Assembly (NCBI GenBank): GCA_013399875.1
Contig: VXAZ01003471.1
Coordinates: 1,115,455 to 1,179,454, forward strand
Reading direction: 5' to 3'
From: Gymnorhina tibicen
Lineage: Eukaryota > Chordata > Aves > Passeriformes > Artamidae
DNA length: 64,000 nt
In this document: positions 40,601 through 49,734 of the stretch, in pieces
Layout of the letters: the number at the start of each line of letters is the position of its first letter
Position numbering within the stretch: position 1 is the stretch's first letter
Made by a program: the position numbers and the translations under genes
The notes under the pieces: model-generated
What the model was told of the DNA's origin: nothing
The model's input: only the letters and a program-made list of their open reading frames with translations
The model's database searches: none

Positions 40601-42897
40601 TATCTACTAACTGTGGTCTTTGTATTGTGTAACAGTTTCTTAATGAATAGTAAAGACATTACAGAGCTCCCTTCCCTCCTCCATTACCATATATCTTCAC
40701 TACAGGAATAGTTTGAGCAAAAAAAAGCAGAAGCCTACATAAAAGACTGTCAGATCCTACACATATCAGTGAAAGAATTGCTCATACAGCCTGGATTACT
40801 CTCATTTCTAAATTTCATGTACTTGACTGATACCTCAAAAAAAAAGAGCTTAACACAAACTGCAAAAAGTAATGCCATATTTTATTTTTCAAAAATAAGC
40901 AGGTTATTTAATTTTAACATTGTATAACCATACTGAAAGTAACAATTAAAAGTTGCAAACTATTAGTTACTACTAGTAATAATAAAACAAATATTTAAAG
41001 ATCATTGGTAAATCATCCCATTGTCTTCTTAACTTCAGTTCTATAGACAGCACAAAAGAAACCATCTCATTTTCTTCCAGAAGAGCTAATGCTGTACATA
41101 CTGTACAAACATTAGATACCTGTATATAACTTAGGCTGCTGATCATAGCAACTCTAAAAGTACATACACACAACCCTCTTGAGGAAAAATAGGTGTTCTC
41201 AGTTTCTCTTCAAAATACAAACTTTTGTGTCTCTCTTTCCACGGCAGACTGGATAAAGATGGGGAGAAGGAAGGACAAGTTGTGTAAATGAGGTACCATG
41301 ACTGAGAAAGAAATCACAATCTCAAATGATCCCATCTGCATCACATCCTTCCCCTCAAAAAAAATTCTTAAAGCCCTTAAAACATTGAAGAGTTTCAAGA
41401 TGAGCTTCACTCAGTGAAACTAGCACCAAAACAAACATACATGCTGCTCATCTGACCCGTGAGTTCCAGAATTCAGTATTGCCACAGAAAATACCGGGAT
41501 TTGGAAAGGCTCTCTAAAGGTAATATTTATTTTTTCTAAATTAATAAGAATCTATTCTACCATATGAAATCATGAGCAGCTTTCCTCTTTTTTTTTTTCT
41601 GGTGGCCTTCCATGCAAATTTTAACTACAGATGGTATGATATGCAAGTAACATAGTTAGAAACTGCAGTTAGAAACCACTTATGGCAGTTGGCAGAAGAT
41701 GAGATGTGGTGAGAGCAATATGTTTCAAGCACTAGCTCTTACAGTCTCAAAGTGTTAAAAAAAAGAATACTCTGTGAAGGTGATGAGCTGCACTAGACTC
41801 TGGAAGGTGCCCAGCCATGTAATTGAGTGCTTGGACTCAGAAGGAAGATTTCTAAAAGCATAGGTAATTTGAATGGCAAAGTCAGAGCTACTCAAGTTCC
41901 TGTGGCAGAAACAGAAGTTCTCAAAAGAAAGAGAGTCCCACTGAAATTAAAATGGTTTCAGGATAGCAAACTCTTCGATGAAGATACCAGAAAAGCCAAT
42001 CTTTAATATACAATTTATTTTAATTACCAACAACAGCAAAAAAAAAAAATTAAATACGAGTTCTTGAAGGTAAAAGATAACCACCCGTATTCGGAATTCT
42101 CTACTAACACTATAACCTTTCACGGTGAGTAATCATCCCATGCCTACGCTCCAACGCATCCTGAGAGCGTGGACAGTCACGGTCAGAGGTGTGTGACTGA
42201 TATGACAATACGCCAGCAATTCAGTAACCCTTTCGTCCGCTCTTCAGCTGTTCAGTGGGGAAGTTCGTTACTTTTTTTCAGCTGATGCAGGCAGCCGGCC
42301 CTGCCGGCACACCCCGAGGGAAGAGACTTCCCCCGGATGGCTCGGCGGTCACCCCGCGGTCACACACCCCGCATGCGTGCCCGCGGGAACCCCCGAACAC
42401 CTCACCCCGGCTGGGCGCCCGCAGTCCCCGTCCGCGCGGGGCAGGGGGGGAGGTGTCCGCTCCCGGGCGCGAACGGGGGCTGCGGGCACCCAGCCGGGAA
42501 GGGGGGCCGGTCCGCTCCTTCCTCCCTGCAGGGAAGCGAGCCGGAGCGCTGCGGCTCCCCATGGACGGGCACGGGGGGAGGAAGTAGACGGGGAGGAGGA
42601 ACTGGGGAGGATGGGAGGGAGAGAACCCCCGAACCCGTGCACTGGAAGCGATCGCCCAGCGCCCGCCGAGGAGCGCTCCGCCGGGGCCGCGGCTCCCAGG
42701 GCTGCTGGCCCCGCACACCCCGGCTCCCCCGGCCCGTCACACACCCACCGGCCCGCCCNNNNNNNNNNNNNNNNNNNNNNNNNNNNNNNNNCCCTCGGCC
42801 TCCCCCCCGCCCGCCCCCCGGGAAGGAAGCCCTCCCTCCTGCCCTCACCTGCCAAGAGGCTGCAGACGTCCTCGGGGACGCCGGGAGCATCGGACAT
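19537..42897 (-). CDS. SKAP2: SKAP2, N-terminal coding part in four exons (partial gene)
   Basis: Joined coding exons are 42849-42897, 32270-32375, 29965-29990 and 19537-19641 on the minus strand; the gene continues past the left edge. The 286 coding bases give 95 residues plus one base, about a quarter of the roughly 359-residue human protein. Recognised by the string DVETFV, then KGENLSKKAKE, KKIKDVK, QEF, and the exit DRYDKEDEAPSDG, all characteristic of SKAP2 rather than its paralogue SKAP1. SKAP2 is a cytosolic adaptor of Src-family kinase and integrin signalling in leukocytes, working with FYB/ADAP; its N-terminal helical region homodimerises, followed by a PH and a C-terminal SH3 domain. 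Only the dimerisation region and the acidic linker are visible here. Introns are about 10.5, 2.3 and 10.3 kb. All donors are GT and all acceptors AG with matching phases. I am sure of the family; PH and SH3 exons could not be checked. Confidence 0.95.
21891..21920 (+). repeat. 10-bp tandem repeat, three copies
   Basis: TAAATATAAG occurs twice perfectly and a third time with a final A, about 70 bases before the solo LTR. Confidence 0.85.
21994..22587 (+). mobile_element. Solo LTR of an avian endogenous retrovirus
   Basis: About 594 bases beginning TGTGCTGGTTTTGG and ending CATGACA, i.e. with TG...CA termini. Recognisable internal landmarks are the GAGTTAATTTTTTTCACAG string, a CACACCACCCCACCAG string, a TATA-like ATATAAAG at 22267-22274 and a diverged polyadenylation region near 22452. 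This matches, from memory, an LTR frequent in bird genomes, probably of the ERVL/ERV-III group. No internal gag, pol or env sequence flanks it, so it is a solo LTR left after recombination. No perfect target duplication is visible (CAGAT before, GTTAT after), suggesting age or boundary error. It is antisense to SKAP2. Confidence 0.8.
29872..29888 (+). promoter_or_regulatory. CTCF-type motif
   Basis: GCAGCAGGGGGCGCCAG matches the CTCF core CCASYAGRKGGCR at every position except the first C. The AGGGGGCGC heart is the strongest form of the motif. The motif reads on the plus strand, away from the SKAP2 body and toward the SKAP2 promoter side. Binding would need ChIP data. Confidence 0.7.
29965..29990 (-). 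CDS. SKAP2: SKAP2 exon 3, 26-base microexon
   Basis: A very short exon of 26 bases: it completes Ser52, encodes YAQEFPEK (53-60), and gives the first base of Glu61. The acceptor has a long pyrimidine run, TTCTTCTTTTTCTACAG, and the donor is AAAG followed by GTGAGT. Human SKAP2 has the corresponding YLQEFQDK at the same place. The exon is too short to be found by open reading frame length and was recognised by phase and splice sites. It lies directly at the edge of a compact CpG-rich islet containing a CTCF-like motif, unusual for an internal exon. Confidence 0.92.
29991..32269 (-). other. SKAP2: SKAP2 intron 2
   Basis: About 2.3 kb of AT-rich sequence between exons 2 and 3. Apart from the pyrimidine tract of the exon 3 acceptor I see no feature in it. 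Confidence 0.85.
32270..32375 (-). CDS. SKAP2: SKAP2 exon 2, dimerisation helices
   Basis: A 106-base exon, acceptor TTCTTCTTTATTTAG and donor AAAG followed by GTAAGT. It encodes residues 17-51 plus two bases of codon 52. The visible strings VETFV, LKGENLSKKAKERRE and LLKKIKDVK align without gaps with human SKAP2 as I remember it. The segment is highly charged and helical, and in the family forms the N-terminal homodimerisation domain. Start phase (one base brought from exon 1) and end phase (one base needed from exon 3) both fit. This is the best conserved exon in the window and the firmest part of the gene call. Confidence 0.96.
33379..33413 (+). repeat. CA microsatellite with TA tail
   Basis: Two short CA runs separated by one G (GCACACACACAG then ACACACACAC) continue into GTATATATACGT. 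A likely length-polymorphic site in intron 1. Confidence 0.85.
36780..36960. promoter_or_regulatory. CpG-rich islet in SKAP2 intron 1
   Basis: About 180 bases rich in CpG (GCGCGCAG, CTCCGCGGCCC, GCCCGCGGCG, CGTGCGACG) surrounded by AT-rich intron. It is about 6 kb downstream of the main promoter and 4.4 kb upstream of exon 2. It could be an alternative first-exon promoter or an enhancer. I found no convincing start codon plus donor in phase with exon 2. Overlapping long open frames on both strands reflect low stop-codon frequency in GC-rich DNA. Confidence 0.5.
39531..39550 (+). repeat. Short tandem duplication
   Basis: ACATATACT repeated twice in tandem and followed by ACCATACAC in intron 1. 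Minor. Confidence 0.7.
40395..40560 (+). mobile_element. Possible MIR-type SINE remnant
   Basis: GAATTCTAATTCTGTTCCACC, GAGACCCCAATCAC, TTTTACCAATGGGAAAATAAT and TCATCTCAAAGAGGTGCTGG follow the order and spacing of a degraded MIR core and 3' part. Divergence is high and the ends are not defined. Confidence 0.4.
42759..42791. other. Assembly gap (33 N) in promoter CpG island
   Basis: Unknown bases inside extremely C-rich sequence, 58 bases into SKAP2 intron 1 from exon 1. A further single unknown base is at 42925, in the presumed 5' UTR. GC-rich dropout is the likely cause. Confidence 0.95.
42849..42897 (-). CDS. SKAP2: SKAP2 exon 1, coding part
   Basis: Encodes the first 16 residues (MSDAPGVPEDVCSLLA) plus the first base of an Asp codon. 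The start codon complement lies at 42895-42897; its context is CACCATGT, with A at -3, a good Kozak match. The donor is CAG followed by GTGAGG. The human protein begins with a longer, different stretch but converges on the same PEE/PED...LLAD motif, so the bird N-terminus is about six residues shorter. The 5' untranslated part cannot be delimited because no transcript data are available and an undetermined base sits at 42925. The exon lies in the large CpG island. The open frame continues into the intron but that part is not coding. Confidence 0.93.
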
Positions 42898-42940
42898 GGT
42901 GCGGGCAGCGGGGGAGGCCGGGGANGCTTATCATCACCGG

Positions 42941-43040
42941 GGCGCGGTTTCCGCCACGGAGGCGGTGCTTCGTGCCCGGGGGCGCGGTTCCGCTGCACTG
43001 GGCGGAGCTTCGTGCTACGGGGGCGGGGCTTCCCGCCGCC
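42941..43040. repeat. 40-bp GC-rich tandem repeat, about 2.5 copies
   Basis: Copy 1 (42941-42980) and copy 2 (42981-43020) share GGCGCGGTT at their start and GGCGG.GCTTCGTGC in their second half at a constant 40-base offset; copy 3 is partial (43021 on), keeping GGGCGGGGCTTCCCGCC. It lies just upstream of the SKAP2 start codon, in the likely 5' UTR or core promoter, so copy number could change the number of GC-box-like elements. Confidence 0.75.
43020..43029 (+). promoter_or_regulatory. GC box (Sp/KLF-type)
   Basis: GGGGCGGGGC, a full consensus Sp/KLF site, about 120 bases upstream of the SKAP2 start codon and within the third copy of the tandem repeat. GGGCGG also occurs at 43000-43005. Confidence 0.6.
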
Positions 43041-43144
43041 CTCCCCGTCGCGGCTCGCTCCCACCGCTCCCCAGTGCCGCGCATGCTCCTCATCGCCTCT
43101 TCCCCCACCCCAAGTTTCTAGCCCGCCGTGAGGGCGCTGCCTCC

Positions 43145-43152
43145 CACGTGAC
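43145..43152 (+). promoter_or_regulatory. CACGTGAC E-box (USF/MiT-type)
   Basis: A palindromic CACGTG followed by AC, the form bound by USF and MiT/TFE factors, often found in CpG-island promoters. A GCGGCCATCC string with the GCCAT core of YY1-type sites follows at 43161-43170. Sequence match only. Confidence 0.5.
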
Positions 43153-43277
43153 CGCTGCCGGCGGCCATCCTGTGTGAGGGCACCGCGCGGCCCCGCCCTC
43201 TTTGCCAGAAGCAAACATGGCTCTCAGCGCTGACTCCCTCCGTGCGTCTCCGCCCCGAAGGCCAGGAAAAGTTGGCT

Positions 43278-43282
43278 ATTGG
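43278..43282 (-). promoter_or_regulatory. Inverted CCAAT box, proximal
   Basis: ATTGG within GCTATTGGATGAG, i.e. a CCAAT box reading toward SKAP2 on the minus strand. It is paired with a second box 32 bases away, about three helical turns, a spacing typical of paired NF-Y sites. Confidence 0.55.
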
Positions 43283-43309
43283 ATGAGAATGCCCAGAGGC
43301 CTCTCTCTG

Positions 43310-43314
43310 ATTGG
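43310..43314 (-). promoter_or_regulatory. Inverted CCAAT box, distal
   Basis: ATTGG within CTGATTGGCCCAG, a good NF-Y-type context, oriented like the partner at 43278-43282. Both lie about 400 bases upstream of the SKAP2 start codon at the outer edge of the CpG island. Confidence 0.55.
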
Positions 43315-44729
43315 CCCAGTGGTTGTCCCGCCCACCAGGCCAGGGGTGGGCAGGGCTGGGTCGGTGGGTGGGAGGGGTGGTACCTTGGGGATATAATTTC
43401 TTCCAGAAAACTTTCTCGTCTTCTTTCAGAGCGTTGTGCTGACCTTATCCCTCTCAGCTTTCTGTCTTTACCAGTGTCAGGATTTAGGAGGGCAGACTAC
43501 AGCCCAATCTCATGCCTCTGCCAGTGTCCCAGTGGTTGCTGCTGGCAAAGTCAAGCCATGGAACTTGAGGGAAGCAGTGGAAACAGGCCCGTTCGTATTG
43601 GTGTCTGTTAGCACAGGTGTGTGGGCAGGCGGCAAAAAGAGAGGCTGTTGCTAAGCAACACAGCTGGGCTGCTAGAAGGGCCAGCTTTGCTGGAGTGTTG
43701 CTTATGGGGCAGCTTTGGTATGTTTTTCCCACAAATCCCTAGTTGTATGTGTTTGGAGCACAGTGGTGATGTAATATATTTAGTGTAGAAATAGTCAAAG
43801 TAAACTCTTAGCATGTGTTTCTGTGACCTGGATGGTTTTGGTCTGTATCTATGTTATTGCTGCAGAAAGTGTTTGTGTTAGAGCTGTGGTTATGTTAGCA
43901 CATCTGTGTATCATACCAGCGTAGGAAAAACACCAAGTAAAAGAAGTTCCATTTATGAAATTTCAGCTTTATACCAGTGTAATTATATTAACACTTGTGG
44001 CACAGCTGGCAGTACGGCTGTATAAGTCAGGTATTAAACAGCTCCGTAGTTCTGCTTGGTGTAGCTGTGCCTGCTGAGGTGTGCAGTGTAGACATGGTGT
44101 TAGATTATATTGTTCTCCTGACCTCTCACATCTCTTTTAATCACATGGAGCAACTCATTTCAAATACATCTGCATTTTCAAAGCATTGCAGCTTTATTAC
44201 CTGACTTTATGGCCAGCCTGGCTGAAACTCAAGCAGTGAACTAACTGACCTGTATAACGTTGTTTAATGGTTTTTATGTTAGTTATCTAATTTCAGTTCA
44301 ACTGTAATAAACATGCACAGGCATCTGGGTGCATATGTGTATAAATAGATCATGCCTCTTTATTTGTATAAATACCTACTACTCATCTGGTACAAGAATA
44401 TGTTTGATTAATTTTTCTATAGTTGGCAAAGAAGGCTCTTTGGGCTTATGTTAAATTACACATTTCAGATGTGCAGTCTTGGGAAGCTGCCATAAGGAAT
44501 AGGAAAATGGCTTGTAGTCTAGTTTGCTTGCCCTTTTTCAGGTTAATCATAATCCTACTTTCTTGTGTTGACTTTATGGCACCATCCATTTCTGTTCCAG
44601 AAATGTGTCACTTGAACTCTGTTGCAGTCTTTGTTTTGAGATCACTCTCCTGATAATTTATTCCATATGTTTACCATTTGTGTAAACTTTTCCTGTGTTT
44701 CAGAACATAAGATGGGAAAAATAACTTAC

Positions 44730-44801
44730 CTTTATTATTTCCTGTCCCCCATACTCTAGCCACTCTGGCTTTTTCTGCTTGCTTTTTTTGTTAAAGACCT
44801 C
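44730..44801 (-). CDS. Weak candidate exon (24 codons)
   Basis: A 72-base segment ending in an excellent donor (AAAG followed by GTAAGT). It is open in the frame EVFNKKSKQKKPEWLEYGGQ then EIIK and both ends would be phase 0, which fits a link from 47968-48109. The acceptor (CAACAACAAG) has a poor pyrimidine tract, and 24 open codons is not significant by itself. No similarity recognised. Confidence 0.12.
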
Positions 44802-47393
44802 CTTGTTGTTGCAGTGAAGACCAGCCCGTCACACAGTCATCAAGATTTGTGACCCAGGTCTATTTTAAGCCTTGTTAAGTTCCAGATTTACTCATAGTTC
44901 CCTAATTTTTAAATCTACCACTAATAGGAAGCATAATTCAAAACAGACTCCTTCCTGAAACAAGTCTGGCTTCAGTGCTGTTTCAGCCTGGTTTCTGAGG
45001 ATTCCACAGCTTGTGCCTCATCGAAACCAGACACACAACTTTGCCTAATCAGGCCCATGGATCAGGGGTTCTTGATGTGTGGGAAGCAACACCACAGGGA
45101 ACACACAGAAGTTTATTGTCCTTCTGTGTGGGGAGAGCAATGAAAACAGGGAGTTCAGGAGGAATAGCCTACCTGGATCTGTAGAGAGCCTACAGCAATG
45201 CAGCTGCAGGAAGAATAAACTTTCCCATTCAGGAGCAGCATCACTACTGCCTTGCCTCCCTGAAGAAATGTGACATATCTGGTTTACTGGGAAATTCAGC
45301 ATTTTTCCCTTAAATGTTCCATGCTTCTGCAGCCATGCTTTTAAACTAGGAGATGAATGAAACAGGACCTGTGTGCAGCTGCTGCTTGTTCTGTACATGT
45401 CCTTTAATAGAAAATTAATTGGATTACAGTGCATGCTCCCTGCACTGATCCCTGCACTATTTCACACAGGCAGTAGTGGCCTCGTTGGGGATACTCTGTG
45501 TTCTCATCTGTTTGCCCTGTTGGCTGTCTGTCTTCTTTTGCTGGACTCCAAACAAAACAGCTAGTCAATAGTCAGAATATTTATATTTTTTAATTATTTA
45601 ATTACATTGAACAGTAGTTGGCAAAGATTTCTGGTATGCACATAGAGCTGTTAAATGGAAGGAGCACTTACTTTCTTTACAGAATCGCTTTCTTTATAAG
45701 CACAAAAACTGTGTTTAAGAAAATCAGGAAATTATTTTATTGAATGACAGTGCTCTAAACACGGCACCTCTTTATGCCTTTTGACTGTGGTTGCTGCACT
45801 GAAGAAAAGCAGTGGTGCCTGTAACAGTGGAAAAGCAGATTCAAACCCTTGTTCCTCTGGCGAAACATCATTAATGTTTTCTTAGGATTTGCTGCTACTA
45901 TTCAAGTTAAAATTATTTCCTCACAGACAGAGATACATTCAGGACATCACAACTGTTGCTTTGAAAATAAGTTTACACATTAACTTTGAAGCCTAAAGAA
46001 GAGCTAATACTTCAGGTAACAATTCATTATGATTTTATGTATCCTCTTCTATTCAGAATCCATCTCCATGAAAGCTTCCTATTTTGCTGTCCTCTTACAG
46101 GCATTTTGTACAGAAACAAAAACTTTAAGGCATTCAAGTATTGTTTGCACAGTTGCGTTGCATTGACTGTACTATGTTACAATGTGGAAACATGGTCTTG
46201 CATTTAGAATTCAGCCCATGAAATTCAGCCTGTCAAACATGAGCTGAACATGCTCTTCAGTTTATGGGATGATCACAAATGGAACTAAAATGTACTCAGC
46301 GAGACTGTAAAAATTTTGAACACCAAGTATGTGTTTCTTTATTAATGCTGAAAAATTGCTACAGCAACGTTTTTTTCTACAGTTTGGAGGCTCTGGTGTC
46401 ACTGTTTAGTGTTCTGAGTTATAAAACCGATGCACTTCGCTTTGTGAAGGTAACCTACCACTTATTGAGTACTTCCCAGGTCGGTACTATCTTGCTCTCA
46501 GTGTTGCCTATTACTATTTTAAGACCTCAGTTTGAGTAATTCTCAGCTCCCAGGTTTAAAAACACATCTCAAGAAACACAAGTCATTCCCCTCTGTCTTC
46601 ATGTTTTCCCAGCTATACAACCACAGAAAGGTGCTGACCTGAAAAACTGTAAGAATGGTGCCCTAGATAATTTGCTATGTGCCCTATCATAACTACCCAT
46701 TCAGCTTTCAGAGCTGTTGAGTTTGATGCTGAAGTCTTCAGCTTTCCAAATATAGAGCAACAAGAGCATGGCTCTTCATTTTTTTACTTGAATATTTTCC
46801 AGCAGTGCCTAATTTTACCTAAGAATTACCTCTGGAAAGAAAGATTGGTGTTTCTGTTACCAAAACTATAGGATAATTAATACAATTTTGAGTTATGTTT
46901 TCTAAGCATTACATGTTGTGGGAAACATTTTTGCATAAGAATTTCTTTTTACCTGAGCATCCATTAGATTGTATAGGATTGTACATTATTCAATATTTTA
47001 TTAGACAAAAAATATTCTGTATTTCATCAAGTTCAGTGTCTTATTTAAAAAAAAAATTATTAAGAAAGCTCCTATCAGATAAAGGCTTCAAGGTTTCAAT
47101 AAGATCCTGTTTTGAGGTGATTTTCCAGCTGGATTGATTCAAATGGAACATTCTGAAAGTTAGTTTTGGCACAGGTGTGAGATTTCAGCCGAAGTTTTTT
47201 CTCATAAAAATCTATGAAAGCAAGCCAAAGACAACTCCCCAGGTGTTCAAGAAGAAGATTTCTGCTGCTTATCATGCAAATAGTGCCAGTGAAGTCTGGA
47301 AACAACCAGATGAATAAGAGTTGTGAGATTTCAGCTCATAGTAAATCCATTTGTTCTTGTTTGTATCTCACCCTTTGTTCTTCAACATCTTAG

Positions 47394-47445
47394 ATGCTGA
47401 AGAAGTGAAGACTCTTCCTATGCTGAAGAAGTGAAGACTCTTCCT
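47394..47445 (+). repeat. Perfect 26-bp tandem duplication
   Basis: Two identical 26-base copies (47394-47419 and 47420-47445), each starting ATGCTGAAGAAG and ending GACTCTTCCT. The lack of any difference suggests a recent event or a variable tandem repeat. Confidence 0.9.
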
Positions 47446-47967
47446 CTGACTCCTCTTCAAGATGTATGGAGATGTCCTGATGGGTCTTTCTGCAGATGAG
47501 TATGGTTTTAGGAAGGAAGTGGGAAGGGGAGCTCTGTTTGACTGGAGTTAATAATTAGATCTTACGTAAACTTTTCTTAACCCCCTATGCAATCTTCATA
47601 TCTAATGAATAGTTTTGAACTGTGAAGAATCTTAATAACTCTGAGGTGAGTAAACATGCTAAAACATCATCTTGCATTCTCCAGAAGTAAAATCTAAACC
47701 TCACCATTCTTTGAGAGGTAGATGAAATAATAAGAGGAACTATGTAACCTCTAATCTAAATTTAGTGTTCTTCCTAGTTCTTTTAGCCTTTTATTAACTA
47801 TGGTATAATGCATTGAGTCATATTTTAAACAAATTATACCATAGGTAATGGAATTAATGAAGAGTACTTTTTCTTGCATTTCTGTATGAAGATCCTATAT
47901 CCTTTTCCTATTGCAATAGAATGGATTCTATTTCATCAATTCTATCCCTGTGCCATAAGGCACTCAC

Positions 47968-48109
47968 CATCATCTGAGCCGTTGTCCTGATTTTTCTTCT
48001 CCATGCCTCTTCCTCCATCACTGAGAAAGGGGCAGCATTTTTTTGTGGCCAGTTTGGAGGAGTTGCTCTGTCTTTTGGCCTGTCAGGAAACTTCTGCTCA
48101 TTGACTGCT
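47968..48109 (-). CDS. Unrecognised candidate coding exon (47 codons)
   Basis: A 142-base segment bounded by a strong acceptor (GTTTGGCTTGCAG) and a strong donor (ATGATG followed by GTGAGT). One frame is open across the whole segment and beyond: one base completing a codon, then 47 codons including AVNEQKFPDRPKDRATPPNW and FSVMEEEAWRRKIRTTAQMM. The composition is hydrophilic (many K, R, E, D, P; few Cys or Leu), unlike most chance open frames nearby. No domain is recognised. No partner exon is certain; 44730-44801 is a weak candidate with compatible phase. It may be an exon of an unannotated minus-strand gene upstream of SKAP2, a relic, or chance. Confidence 0.3.
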
Positions 48110-49734
48110 CTGCAAGCCAAACAGAGTAAGTACCCACTGAGCCCAGGTGTCGTCATCCTTCATCCAGCAGCTGCTTTTCAAAAAATTTTTAAGAAGGTAG
48201 TGTCTGAAGACTGTATCTACCAGATACAGCAATCAGATTTTAGAACGAAATCAATAGGTGGACAGGTGTCCTTGTGTAATCAGGTAAAAATGGTTACTTT
48301 AGAAACTTGGAGATAAATTTGACAATAATTAGCAGAAGCCTTGAAGCACAGGCAGCTTAAGTGTGCCTGTCTGTGTTTTGTGAGCATCAGGGCAATCCCC
48401 TTTTTAAATTTCCTTCTTCTGTACATTGTAGAAGGAACAGTAACAAAAAGGGGGGAAATGGGGCTTCCAGAGTTGCAAAGCTTTTCTGTATAAAGGTACA
48501 TTTCCCTTCACAGGGGAAATAAAACAGTCACTTAGTTTTAAAGTGGAACTGAATCAGAATCAGAGTAAAATCTAAATAAAATTTGTGCATTAAGCTGTGG
48601 AATACAGGCTCACAGCCTCTAAACAGACAGTCTTTAAACTGAAATAAAGACAAAAAACTTTCTAAACAAGTGGCATTTGTCAAAGAGACACACGGAGACT
48701 TCAACTAAATTAGTGAAGTGGTAAGCTAAGAGTTAAAAAAGAAGCTGCTGTGTTATTTTTATTTTTAAAAAGTCAAAGTGCACTTTAGAAGAGTGCTCCC
48801 ATCAGCCTAAAAAATGAATATATGACAGATTATTGTCTAGTGAACAAGAGCTAAATGTTGCATCATATGTACAGGCATTCACTCTGTCTTTCTTTTTAAA
48901 ACATCCCAAATGAATTTTTGTCTTAATGTGCTTAACCCAGTGTTTTTCCTTGAGGCACTCCCAGCTCTTTTTTTTTTTCCCACTCTTATGATTGCCAAAA
49001 AGAGTAACAAATCTTAAAAGTATTGTAAAATTTAAAATTAAATATTTTTAATTGTCTGAATTCAGCATTGGTTCTGGGAAACATAGATGAAAATCTTCAG
49101 GCTTCATATAGAAAGGACTGGTCCAAGTGAGGCAGATATATAGGCTTATTTCTTGCCATGCAAACTCATTTTCTCTACAAGATGAATATCATCAATTACC
49201 TTCTTTAAAGTGATACAAAGATATGTAAAATATCATGCCAAATAAGAAGCATTTGTTGTCTCCACTAGAAATTGCATTTGATTTCATTTTATTAAAGTGC
49301 TCAACTGATAAGCTTCACCTCGATGGATTTAGTTTAAGCTGTGAAGTATTATTTTGTAAAATAGAGAACCTTGAAAAACTCCTGATGCAAATACACTTTA
49401 TTTATAAAGTGTCTTCTGGGTTATCACATGACTTACAGTGAGAATACCCAATTAATAAAATAGCTTTTCTCAGCAAGTATTTCTACAATAATGTCCATAA
49501 AGTACAGTGTGCCTGGCTAAAAGTATTCCAAGACAATCACAGCAATATGCTAAAGAGGACAAGCAGACTTCAAGCCAATATTGTCTCACTTTTTTTTATT
49601 TCTTAATTTAATAAAAAGCTCTGAATACAGAGACTGATGGGTTTTCAAGTTCTGACTGACGGGTTTTCAATTGATCTTGATGTTTTATAGCTCCCAACAC
49701 TTGGGTAACTAAGCACCTTACAAACCCAACCAAA

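Larger units (their letters stand above)
32376..42848 (-). other. SKAP2: SKAP2 intron 1
   Basis: About 10.5 kb. It contains a CA-rich microsatellite with a TA tail at 33379-33413, an isolated CpG-rich islet at about 36780-36960, a short ACATATACT duplication at 39531-39550, a possible MIR remnant near 40395-40560, and, at its 5' end, GC-rich DNA of the promoter island with a 33-base gap. Open frames overlapping the two GC-rich parts are long only because GC-rich DNA lacks stop codons. Confidence 0.85.
42270..43390. promoter_or_regulatory. SKAP2 promoter CpG island
   Basis: About 1.1 kb of very GC- and CpG-rich DNA in otherwise AT-rich surroundings, covering the first coding exon and its upstream flank. 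It holds a consensus GC box (43020-43029), a CACGTGAC element (43145-43152), two inverted CCAAT boxes (43278-43282, 43310-43314) and a 40-bp tandem repeat (42941-43040). No TATA box is placed suitably for the minus-strand gene, consistent with a dispersed CpG-island promoter. A GATATAATT string at 43389-43397 could serve a plus-strand transcript, but nothing else supports one. The exact start of transcription cannot be read from sequence. Thirty-three bases within the island are unknown. Confidence 0.85.

Noticed and set aside
42278..43214. Several open frames of 110-270 codons on both strands in the promoter CpG island
   Set aside because: They overlap in many frames, read through unknown bases, are Pro/Arg/Gly-rich, and exist because stop codons are rare in GC-rich DNA. 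Only the 49-base SKAP2 start is supported.
45045..45434. 129-codon minus-strand open frame
   Set aside because: No recognised domain, Ser/Leu/Cys-rich composition typical of chance frames, no splice or promoter context.
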